In this document: one piece after another, positions 1-5,810 of the stretch
How the letters are laid out: the number at the start of each line of letters is the position of its first letter
Numbering within the stretch: the first letter of the stretch is position 1
NCBI GenBank assembly: GCA_029057255.1
Contig: JAICZO010000170.1
Location: 1 to 7,690, forward strand
Source: Muribaculaceae bacterium
GTDB lineage: Bacteria; Bacteroidota; Bacteroidia; Bacteroidales; Muribaculaceae
Direction of reading: 5' to 3'
DNA: 7,690 nucleotides
Notes under the pieces: model-generated
What the model was told of the DNA's origin: nothing
Databases searched by the model: none
The model's input: the letters and a program-made list of their open reading frames with translations, nothing else
Position numbers and translations under genes: made by a program

Positions 1-357
1 GAGCTGATTGCCGACAACGATAACCTCCGCAAGCTGAGTCGACGGTTTTAGCTTGACATTAAACCTTGAGCGCTCGTCTTTTTTAATTGTCACCGGCATC
101 TCACATTTCTCGAAGCCCACCGAAGAGAATACTATAGTGTACTTACCCTCCGGCGCACTGAGATGATATAGACCTTTTTCATTAGTTGAACAGTAGTAGG
201 AAGTCCCCTTGAGCAATACGGTAGCATAATCTATCGCCTCACCGTCGAGCGAAAGCACCTTGCCGGAAATCATGCCGGCACTCTCCCGTGCTACCGCACT
301 TATTGACATTACTAAAAACGTGACAAACAGCAAAATGTATCTTCTACAAAATGACAT
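1..357 (-). CDS. TonB-dependent outer-membrane receptor, N-terminal part (cut by window edge)
   Basis: This is the first 119 codons of a gene that runs off the left edge. The translation starts MSFCRRYILLFVTFLVMSIS, a basic then hydrophobic signal peptide, probably cleaved near residues 23-26. Residues about 30-104 form a carboxypeptidase-regulatory-like beta-sandwich (SGKVLSLDGEAIDYATVLLK, then STNEKGLYHL, then GKYTIVFSSVGFE), the domain that precedes the plug in many Bacteroidota TonB-dependent receptors. It is followed by QLAEVIVVGNQL, the usual link into the plug domain. The ATG at 357 is favoured because an in-frame TAA lies five codons upstream (370-372). The ending lacks the VVVGYG form common in SusC proteins, so a siderophore, cobalamin or other small-ligand receptor is as likely as a glycan porin. 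The ligand cannot be told from this part. Family assignment is secure; specificity is unknown. Confidence 0.85.
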   Translation of the reverse strand, partial: MSFCRRYILLFVTFLVMSISAVARESAGMISGKVLSLDGEAIDYATVLLKGTSYYCSTNEKGLYHLSAPEGKYTIVFSSVGFEKCEMPVTIKKDERSRFNVKLKPSTQLAEVIVVGNQL

Positions 358-394
358 ATCTATATTAATTTATAACTTCTTGCAAATTTTTGTG

Positions 395-425
395 CAAAGT
401 TCGTAAATATAGAGTCTGTGGTCAA
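395..425 (-). promoter_or_regulatory. Predicted Bacteroidota-type promoter of the TonB-dependent receptor gene
   Basis: Read on the minus strand, GAACTTTG (402 down to 395) matches the Bacteroidota -7 consensus TAnnTTTG except at its first base. An ATTG (426 down to 423) lies 20 bases upstream, the usual spacing for the -33 element TTTG. The -7 box ends 37 bases before the receptor ATG at 357. The -33 element lies inside the inverted repeat at 423-444, so a protein bound there could block or alter transcription. This is a consensus match only; no start site has been mapped. Confidence 0.5.
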
Positions 426-444
426 TACCCTATTTTAGGTATTG
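423..444. repeat. Perfect 7-bp inverted repeat, candidate operator over the receptor promoter
   Basis: CAATACC (423-429) and GGTATTG (438-444) are perfect inverted copies around an 8-base A/T-rich centre. The repeat covers the predicted -33 element of the receptor gene. The arms are short and no T-run follows, so a DNA-binding site for a dimeric regulator is more likely than a terminator. The regulator is unknown. Confidence 0.4.
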
Positions 445-467
445 GAAGATAGGTCGGCAAACACGAA

Positions 468-509
468 AGCAGGAGATAAACACCCTATGATTAGTGTTTA
501 CCTCCTACT
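468..509 (-). terminator. Long hairpin, candidate terminator of the LRR protein gene
   Basis: A 16-base arm at 468-483 and a 16-base arm at 494-509 are inverted copies with a 10-base loop (484-493). As plus-strand RNA there are two mismatches (470/507 C-A and 476/501 A-C). As minus-strand RNA both become G-U pairs, so the stem pairs fully. That points to a role in the minus-strand transcript leaving the LRR gene, which stops at 597, 88 bases before the stem. The following bases on the minus strand are only moderately T-rich, so strong intrinsic termination is not assured. It could instead protect the 3' end of the mRNA from exonucleases or act as a DNA dyad upstream of the receptor promoter. 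Confidence 0.5.
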
Positions 510-596
510 CTATTTTGTTACGAAAAGAGATGTTTATGCCATCAACTCGGAAACAGGATTGAGTTAAAACAGCGCCGCATCATCGTAATAATACAT

Positions 597-2390
597 TTAG
601 CGTATGATTATTTTAGATGCCTTTCCTCCCTGGCGGCGAATATATATGCCGGGGACGGCTTTGTCGTGGATTACAGGCCGTCCTTGCAGGTCGAAGTAAT
701 CAGCCTTACCGTTGTTGTCAGCGGCCTCGACGGTAGCCATACCCGAGAGCGATGATACGTCGGCTCGGAAGAAGGACTGGCTGTTTACGCCGGCGTCGAT
801 CTGCGGACCGGCCATATAGTTGCCTGCTTCCGCGTTGTAGCTGAAGAATACGGTATTGAGCGTGTGTGTCGCATCGACGTCCGTGTAACGGCGGAGTATT
901 GTAAACACGCCGTCGGCATCAGGCTGAATGATAGCGACAGTTTTCAGGTTACCATACGCAGGCACTGCGCAGAGAGGAAGAGGTGTGCCATCGGTGGAAG
1001 TGATGTTAGAGCTAACTTTCATCTTGACAATATCGTCTGTAGCCTCAATGACATCAACATTATATAATTGCGTGCTGCGGCCGACAACATCCGAGGCCAA
1101 GACGAACGGGCACGATACCGTGCACCCTTCCGGTATTGCCACCTGTGTCAGTGCGCAGCCTCGGAATGCCTCGTAGCCTATTTGTTTTACGGTCGAGGGC
1201 AATGCAATCTCAGTGAGTGCCGGACAGTTGTCAAATGCGCCGCCGGATATGCTCTCCAGGTCATCAGGGAATGTAACTGTGCTGAGTGACGCGCAGTTAT
1301 GGAAGCGAGAGTAAAGCCGTCGCTGGCTTTTGGGGAGTATTACTTCTGTGAGATTGGGGCAATTCATGTAGTTTAAGTCCACAGTACCCGACGTTATGGC
1401 CGAAAGGTCAACTCTCTCGAGGGTAGTGCTGCCGTCCAAGCCCAGCGTACCTGTGTTGTCGAGAATTTTTGTGATAGTCTCGGGCAGCGTAAGAGACTTT
1501 ATGGGGCAGCCTTTAAATGCGTCGGCGCTTATAGCTTTTACAGGCACCTGTCGCCCCTCGATTTCTACAAATTCGGGTATCACGACGTCGCCGCTGATTG
1601 TTGCCGGGTCCTGTGGCGCGATAATAGCTTCGTCGCCCCATGATGTAACTTTGAAACCGTCAATATCCTCTACAGGACTGCCCTGGCCGGGCACCGGCTC
1701 GATTCTGAGGCAGACAAGGTTGCCATCGACCTCAACATAGAGAGCCACGACAATATATCCCGAACCGAGTTCGAGCACCACGCAGTAGCGATCGTCTTTG
1801 GTGCGGAAATTCGGACCGAGCTCGAAAGTCATATTTTCGTCCGGGTAGATGCGGTCGCGTGTATCGTCCTCAACCATCAGGAAGGGCGTGAGGCGATTGC
1901 CTTCGGAGTCGAAAACATTAAATTTGTCGAGATGCAGACTGCATTTGTCCGTCGCCTTGCTTACGCTTGCCCACACGCAGCCGGGGTTGTTGCCGAGGCT
2001 GAAATTAGTAGAATAATCGGGGGACTCAGCCGGCACGATGCCGCAATTCAGATTGATTCGCTCCAGGTTCTTTGTATAGCGCAACCAGTAGTTCTGCACA
2101 CTGCGCCCCTGCCAGCCGTCCGCAAGGGTCATCTCACTGATTTCGGCATATTGGAGAGCCGAGCCCCGGAGTTCCACATCATATGTTTTACCCTCGTGGG
2201 CAACAGTCGGCACAAGAGTAAACGCGCCGGTGTATTCGCCCTCGGCGGGTTTCTCGATTTGAACGGTGTTTTCCGATGTCTCGCGATAATTTACTCCGTC
2301 GACGACAAAGGTCCGGTTCTGTGCCGACAGCATCATCGGCATAGCCACAGCAATGGCCATTGCGCTTCGTAAAAGTAAAGATATTTGCAT
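597..2390 (-). CDS. Secreted BspA-like leucine-rich repeat protein with T9SS-like C-terminal tail
   Basis: The protein has 597 residues from ATG 2390. The open frame extends to 2477, but MQISLLLRSAMAIAVAMPMM gives a clean signal peptide ending near LSAQ, and a candidate promoter (2460-2467) lies inside the extension, so 2390 is preferred. Residues about 26-80 look like a BspA header module (DGVNYRETSENTV, then a TLVP, then GKTYDVELRGSAL). A second header near 244-292 (DGFKVTSWGDEAII, then VVIP, then RQVPVKAISADAFKGC) leads into LRR_5-type repeats to about 422, with recurring LTEIALPSTVKQIG and AFDNC/AFRGC units. The last 35 residues (YFDLQGRPV, then PGIYI, then KIIIR) resemble the C-terminal sorting tail of Bacteroidota type IX secretion cargo. 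Such proteins are surface-exposed or released and often have adhesive roles; the ligand here is unknown. It is probably a single-gene unit with its own promoter. Confidence 0.85.
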   Translation of the reverse strand: MQISLLLRSAMAIAVAMPMMLSAQNRTFVVDGVNYRETSENTVQIEKPAEGEYTGAFTLVPTVAHEGKTYDVELRGSALQYAEISEMTLADGWQGRSVQNYWLRYTKNLERINLNCGIVPAESPDYSTNFSLGNNPGCVWASVSKATDKCSLHLDKFNVFDSEGNRLTPFLMVEDDTRDRIYPDENMTFELGPNFRTKDDRYCVVLELGSGYIVVALYVEVDGNLVCLRIEPVPGQGSPVEDIDGFKVTSWGDEAIIAPQDPATISGDVVIPEFVEIEGRQVPVKAISADAFKGCPIKSLTLPETITKILDNTGTLGLDGSTTLERVDLSAITSGTVDLNYMNCPNLTEVILPKSQRRLYSRFHNCASLSTVTFPDDLESISGGAFDNCPALTEIALPSTVKQIGYEAFRGCALTQVAIPEGCTVSCPFVLASDVVGRSTQLYNVDVIEATDDIVKMKVSSNITSTDGTPLPLCAVPAYGNLKTVAIIQPDADGVFTILRRYTDVDATHTLNTVFFSYNAEAGNYMAGPQIDAGVNSQSFFRADVSSLSGMATVEAADNNGKADYFDLQGRPVIHDKAVPGIYIRRQGGKASKIIIR

Positions 2391-2431
2391 AGTAATTATT
2401 AATGGTTTAGTAATCACTGATTTAACTAAGC

Positions 2432-2451
2432 ATCTCTCAAAGGCAAGAGAT
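2432..2451 (-). repeat. Short inverted repeat in the leader of the LRR gene
   Basis: ATCTCT (2432-2437) and AGAGAT (2446-2451) are perfect inverted copies around an 8-base loop, 42 bases upstream of the LRR start codon. If transcription begins at the candidate promoter at 2460-2467, this forms a weak 6-bp hairpin in the 5' leader. The loop itself reads TGCCTTTG on the minus strand, one base off the -7 consensus, so it may instead be the true -7 box. It could also be chance in A/T-rich DNA. Confidence 0.25.
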
Positions 2452-2459
2452 TCAGTACA

Positions 2460-2467
2460 CAAAAATA
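2460..2467 (-). promoter_or_regulatory. Candidate -7 promoter box for the LRR protein gene
   Basis: On the minus strand this reads TATTTTTG, a full match to TAnnTTTG, 69 bases upstream of the ATG at 2390. I see no TTTG at the ideal 19-21 base spacing; the nearest (2495-2498) is 27 bases away. The box is identical to the one found for the maturase on the other strand. The assignment rests on the -7 match alone. Confidence 0.4.
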
Positions 2468-2491
2468 GTGATTGCAATTGATTTTATATGC

Positions 2492-2503
2492 TAACAAATG
2501 TTA
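2492..2503. repeat. 12-bp palindrome between the divergent promoters
   Basis: TAACA, AA, TGTTA form a 12-base dyad with 5-bp arms in the 221-base region between the divergent LRR and maturase genes. A GTTAA word recurs nearby at 2500-2504 and 2512-2516. It could be a shared operator, but arms this short are expected by chance in A/T-rich intergenic DNA. Confidence 0.2.
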
Positions 2504-2585
2504 ACGCGCAGGTTAATAAGGTATTTATACCGCCATCGCGGCCACTTCCCGAAACGACAGCTGCAAATAATTACTCAGGTTTTCG

Positions 2586-2593
2586 TATTTTTG
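2586..2593 (+). promoter_or_regulatory. Predicted -7 promoter box of the sulfatase maturase gene
   Basis: TATTTTTG matches TAnnTTTG fully and ends 18 bases before the ATG at 2612, implying a very short leader, as is common in Bacteroidota. No clear TTTG is seen at -33. If correct, the RNA starts downstream of the other in-frame start at 2498, which settles the start codon at 2612. Confidence 0.5.
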
Positions 2594-2611
2594 TGCACTC
2601 AAACAAAAAGT

Positions 2612-3841
2612 ATGGAGAATATATATACACCCTTTGCACGCCCGATGTATGTCATGACCAAAGCCGCCGGCTCGTCATGCAATCTCGCATGCAAATACTG
2701 CTACTACCTCGAGAAGAACAATCTATATAAAGACCGCCAGCCCGACAAACGCTTCATCATGACTGACGAACTGCTGGAGAAGTTCGTTCAGATGTATATC
2801 GAATCGCAGACAACTCCGCAGGTGCTGTTCTGCTGGCACGGCGGCGAGTCGCTCATGCGCCCACTGTCATTCTATAAAAAGGTGGTGGAGCTGCAGCAGA
2901 AGTATGCAGGGGGGCGCATCATCGACAATACCATACAGACAAACGGCACGCTGCTCACCGACGACTGGTGCCGTTTCTTCAAGGACAACAACTGGCTTGT
3001 GGGCGTGTCGATCGACGGCCCGCAGGAGTTCCACGACGAATACCGCAAAAACAAACTTGGCGCGCCGTCGTTCCGCAAGGTCATGCAGGGCATCGACCTG
3101 TTGAAGAAGCACGGTGTCGATTGGAATGCGATGGCTGTCGTCAATGACTTCAACGGCGACTATCCGCTCGACTTCTATCATTTCTTCAAAGAAATAGAGT
3201 GCCGATACATACAGTTCACACCTATTGTCGAGCGTATTTTACCCCGCAGGGACGGCCGCAATCTTGCATCGCCGATGGACATAAACGATATTCCGCCGGC
3301 CGACTTTTCCGTATCGCCCGAGCAATGGGGAAACTTCCTGTGCACCATTTTCGATGAGTGGGTGCATAACGATGTCGGACAATACTTCATCCAGATTTTC
3401 GATGCCACCTTGGCCAACTGGGTCGGAGAACAGCCCGGAGTGTGCAGCATGGCAAAGACGTGCGGACATGCAGGAGTGATGGAGTACAACGGCGATGTCT
3501 ACTCTTGCGACCACTTCGTTTTTCCGGAGTACAAACTGGGTAACATACGCACTCAGACACTGATTGAGATGATGTTCGGCGAGCGGCAGCAGAAGTTCGG
3601 CAACGACAAGTACGCCACCCTGCCGGGACAGTGCCGCAACTGCCGGTATCTTTTCGCATGCAACGGTGAGTGCCCCAAGAACCGCTTTGCCGTCACGGCC
3701 GACGGCGAGCCCGGGCTGAACTATCTCTGCGCCGGCTACCACCGCTTCTTCGAGCACGTGGCCCCATATATGGACTTCATGGCAAACGAACTGAAGAATC
3801 AGCGCTCTCCGGCAAATGTGATGAATCACAAGTTTGACTAA
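2612..3841 (+). CDS. chuR: Anaerobic sulfatase-maturating enzyme (radical SAM, SPASM domain)
   Basis: This cytoplasmic enzyme uses S-adenosylmethionine and iron-sulfur clusters to oxidise the active-site Cys or Ser of sulfatases to formylglycine without oxygen, which activates them. The protein has 409 residues, close to the roughly 414 of the Bacteroides thetaiotaomicron enzyme (ChuR), and from memory whole blocks look almost the same. The radical SAM motif CNLACKYC places cluster cysteines at 23, 27 and 30. GGES (the GGE motif) and VGVSIDGP follow. The C-terminal SPASM region has eight cysteines (278, 284, 299, 341, 344, 350, 354, 373), enough for two auxiliary [4Fe-4S] clusters. Asp300, next to Cys299, matches the residue proposed as catalytic base in the Clostridium homologue. 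The ATG at 2612 is chosen over 2498 because homology begins at YTPFARPMYVM and the predicted promoter lies between them. It stands alone, with no sulfatase in the window, so it probably acts on sulfatases encoded elsewhere. Confidence 0.95.
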   Translation: MENIYTPFARPMYVMTKAAGSSCNLACKYCYYLEKNNLYKDRQPDKRFIMTDELLEKFVQMYIESQTTPQVLFCWHGGESLMRPLSFYKKVVELQQKYAGGRIIDNTIQTNGTLLTDDWCRFFKDNNWLVGVSIDGPQEFHDEYRKNKLGAPSFRKVMQGIDLLKKHGVDWNAMAVVNDFNGDYPLDFYHFFKEIECRYIQFTPIVERILPRRDGRNLASPMDINDIPPADFSVSPEQWGNFLCTIFDEWVHNDVGQYFIQIFDATLANWVGEQPGVCSMAKTCGHAGVMEYNGDVYSCDHFVFPEYKLGNIRTQTLIEMMFGERQQKFGNDKYATLPGQCRNCRYLFACNGECPKNRFAVTADGEPGLNYLCAGYHRFFEHVAPYMDFMANELKNQRSPANVMNHKFD

Positions 3842-3858
3842 AGACATCAACAAATACG

Positions 3859-3890
3859 GCGCCCCTTGAGCCTGTAGGCTCAAGGGGCGC
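3859..3890. terminator. Strong bidirectional terminator between convergent genes
   Basis: A perfect 14-bp stem, GCGCCCCTTGAGCC (3859-3872) with GGCTCAAGGGGCGC (3877-3890), closes a TGTA tetraloop. It lies 17 bases after the maturase stop and 6 bases beyond the esterase stop, so it can end transcripts from both sides. The flanks are T-rich rather than true T-runs: TGTCATTTAT on the plus side, and GCCGTATTTGTTG on the minus side. Confidence 0.85.
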
Positions 3891-3896
3891 TGTCAT

Positions 3897-5810
3897 TTAT
3901 CTGGTCTTTTGGAACGGAAGCACCGGCAGACCCGTTTTTCCGTAAAGATTTCCGTCAGGATTGTCAGCCCAGTTATACCTTATTTCAAGTATCTCCTGAG
4001 GACTCTCGAGCATGATGCACCTGTCGGCGGTCATCTCGGCCTTCGGTCTCAACCATGAGCCGTCGGCGACTCTGACGATGATACCTTTGGGTTTTCCGGC
4101 GACAGGGATAACGGAGCCATCAAAGCGTATCTCCGCTTTGGTGCCCTTGAACGCAACGGACGTAGGGCGCGGAGCTGTAGCCTGCACCTTCTTGCCGTAA
4201 GTATCCCTGAGAGCTAACAGCGACAGACGGCGTGCCACTTCCTGCTTGTTCTTGGGGTGGATGTCGTCAGCCTCTCCGATGTCGACGGCCGTTGCCATCC
4301 CGGTATTTTTCAGCTTCAGAGCCTCCGTCTGAGCCTGGCGGAGTGCCGCCCAGTCAGAGCCGGGCTGCACCGGCTGATGCGGCAGGAAACCTGCCAGCTG
4401 GACGAAGTAGAAAGGCATATTTTCCTTGCCGAAGAGTGTGCGCCAGTCCTCGATCATACGGGGGAAGAGGCGGGAGTACTGCTCTGCCCTGCCGACGTTG
4501 TCGCAGCCCTGATACCATATCACACCGGCAATGTCGATGTTTCTCAACGGATGCACCATCGCGTTGTAGAGCACCGACGGCGACCGGAAATAGTAGGGAG
4601 CCTGCGGGCGCGGGTTGCGGCCGTAATCGAAGGCGGCTTTATAGTTCCATTCGCCGCTGATATTCAAGGTGGTGACACCGTCGCTCACATTCATCTCCTC
4701 GGGGAATCCCCATATGCCGCCGCCCCCGCCGTTGTCGGTGACGCGGACACTTATCAGGAGCTTGTCGCCGACAAGTTCTGCCGGAATCTCATACTGTCGC
4801 AGGCGGTCATAGACCCATGTCTCGCCGACCTTGGTGCCATTGACAAAGGTAAGGTCGCCGTCATCTATCCTTCCCAACGAAAGGGTGAGGGCTTTGTTCC
4901 TCAACTCCTCGGGGAGGACTACCTCGCGCTGGAACCATACGACGCCGTCGAAGTCAGGCAGCACCGACTTCTCCCAATACATCGGGAGGTACATCGTCTG
5001 CCATCCCTCGTACAGCTTGCTGACATCGAGGTCACAGGACTCGCGCTCGAGCTTCTCCCACGCCGCCAGCCTGTCGCTGTAGTCGGCATAGGCCCTGTCG
5101 CCGTGCGCGGCATCATAGTCCACCGCACTGCAGTCAAGGTCGCCGATAGCCTTGCAGCTCTCCATCGGAGTCCACGCCTCGGCGGGAGTGCCACCCCATG
5201 AGCAGTCAATCACGCCCACGGGTATTCCCCCGAGATTGTCGCTCAGCTCGCGTGCGAAGAAATAAGCTACCGACGAGAAATTATCGACCGTACCGGGCGC
5301 CGCCTTCCGCCATCCGCCCATATTGACCACAGCCTCGTGCCGGGGTGTCGTGGCGATATGGCGGTTTATCTGCAGGAGCCTTATCTGAGGATAATTCACG
5401 GCGCCGGCTATCTCGGCCTCAAAATTGTTTACATGCCCCCATCCGGCAAGAGGCATTTCCATGTTTGACTGACCGGAGCAGAGCCATACTTCGCCGGAGT
5501 AGATGTCCTGCAGAGTCTTTGTCGAACCGTCGCTGTCGCTTATGCTTATCGAGAACGGGCCTCCCGCCCCGGGCGTGGGGATTGTTATGCAGAATGCCGA
5601 ATCACCACCGGCGACAGCGCTGTACTCGCGGCCCGCATCCCATGATGCCCGCGCGCGCACCGTTCCGCTTGCCTTGCCTGTGATTTTCAGGCGGCTGTTG
5701 CGCTGTACGACCATACTGTCGGCGATGCAGCGGTCGACAGTGACGGCGGCCTCGGCGGCCGACGATGCCGTAGCGACGACAGCGAGTGCTAATAAAAGTT
5801 CCTTCTTCAC
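3897..5810 (-). CDS. SGNH-fold carbohydrate O-acetylesterase with inserted jelly-roll domain (sialate O-acetylesterase-like / CE20-like)
   Basis: This 637-residue enzyme is predicted to remove O-acetyl groups from glycans. The start is a GTG at 5810. A signal peptide (KKELLLALAVVATASSAAEA) with no lipobox suggests a soluble periplasmic protein. The SGNH blocks are visible: GQSNM with nucleophile Ser115, IPVGVIDCSWGGTPAEAW (about 196-213), IWYQGCDN (431-438), and the C-terminal DIH triad element (Asp516, His518). Residues about 287-370 (VVWFQREVVLP, then LTFVNGTKVG, then LLISVRVTDN) form a glycoside hydrolase family 2-like jelly roll inside the esterase domain, as in carbohydrate esterase family 20 and many Bacteroidota proteins labelled sialate O-acetylesterase. 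The WYQGCDN block differs from the common WYQGESN form. The true substrate may be acetylated plant hemicellulose or pectin rather than sialic acid. It overlaps the upstream hydrolase gene by four bases. Confidence 0.88.
   Translation of the reverse strand: MKKELLLALAVVATASSAAEAAVTVDRCIADSMVVQRNSRLKITGKASGTVRARASWDAGREYSAVAGGDSAFCITIPTPGAGGPFSISISDSDGSTKTLQDIYSGEVWLCSGQSNMEMPLAGWGHVNNFEAEIAGAVNYPQIRLLQINRHIATTPRHEAVVNMGGWRKAAPGTVDNFSSVAYFFARELSDNLGGIPVGVIDCSWGGTPAEAWTPMESCKAIGDLDCSAVDYDAAHGDRAYADYSDRLAAWEKLERESCDLDVSKLYEGWQTMYLPMYWEKSVLPDFDGVVWFQREVVLPEELRNKALTLSLGRIDDGDLTFVNGTKVGETWVYDRLRQYEIPAELVGDKLLISVRVTDNGGGGGIWGFPEEMNVSDGVTTLNISGEWNYKAAFDYGRNPRPQAPYYFRSPSVLYNAMVHPLRNIDIAGVIWYQGCDNVGRAEQYSRLFPRMIEDWRTLFGKENMPFYFVQLAGFLPHQPVQPGSDWAALRQAQTEALKLKNTGMATAVDIGEADDIHPKNKQEVARRLSLLALRDTYGKKVQATAPRPTSVAFKGTKAEIRFDGSVIPVAGKPKGIIVRVADGSWLRPKAEMTADRCIMLESPQEILEIRYNWADNPDGNLYGKTGLPVLPFQKTR
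5807..5810 (-). promoter_or_regulatory. GTGA stop-start overlap coupling hydrolase and esterase
   Basis: On the minus strand GTGA holds both the GTG start of the esterase and the TGA stop of the family 2 hydrolase. This layout usually means one mRNA and coupled translation, which keeps the two enzymes at linked levels. An alternative esterase start further in would cut into the signal peptide, which supports the GTG. Confidence 0.7.

Noticed and set aside
430..506. Possible leader peptide after an AGGAGGT on the minus strand inside the hairpin
   Set aside because: AGGAGGT (506 down to 500) is 16 bases from the nearest GTG at 483, which opens a frame of only 17 codons. The spacing is poor, Bacteroidota rarely use such sites, and the receptor promoter lies downstream of most of this frame.
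541..565. AACTC / GAGTT inverted repeat just after the LRR stop, as a terminator
   Set aside because: Only 5 bp with a 12-base loop; too weak to call next to the much longer hairpin at 468-509.
2391..2477. N-terminal extension of the LRR protein by 29 residues
   Set aside because: It would bury the signal peptide, and it overlaps the best promoter candidate.
2498..2611. N-terminal extension of the maturase by 38 residues
   Set aside because: The extension is arginine-rich with no family match, and the predicted -7 box lies inside it, so the RNA would start downstream of 2498.
4257..5201. Long plus-strand open frame (314 codons) opposite the esterase gene
   Set aside because: It lies wholly antisense to a gene with clear catalytic motifs. 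Long antisense frames are expected from its GC-biased codon use. The translation shows no domain or signal I recognise.
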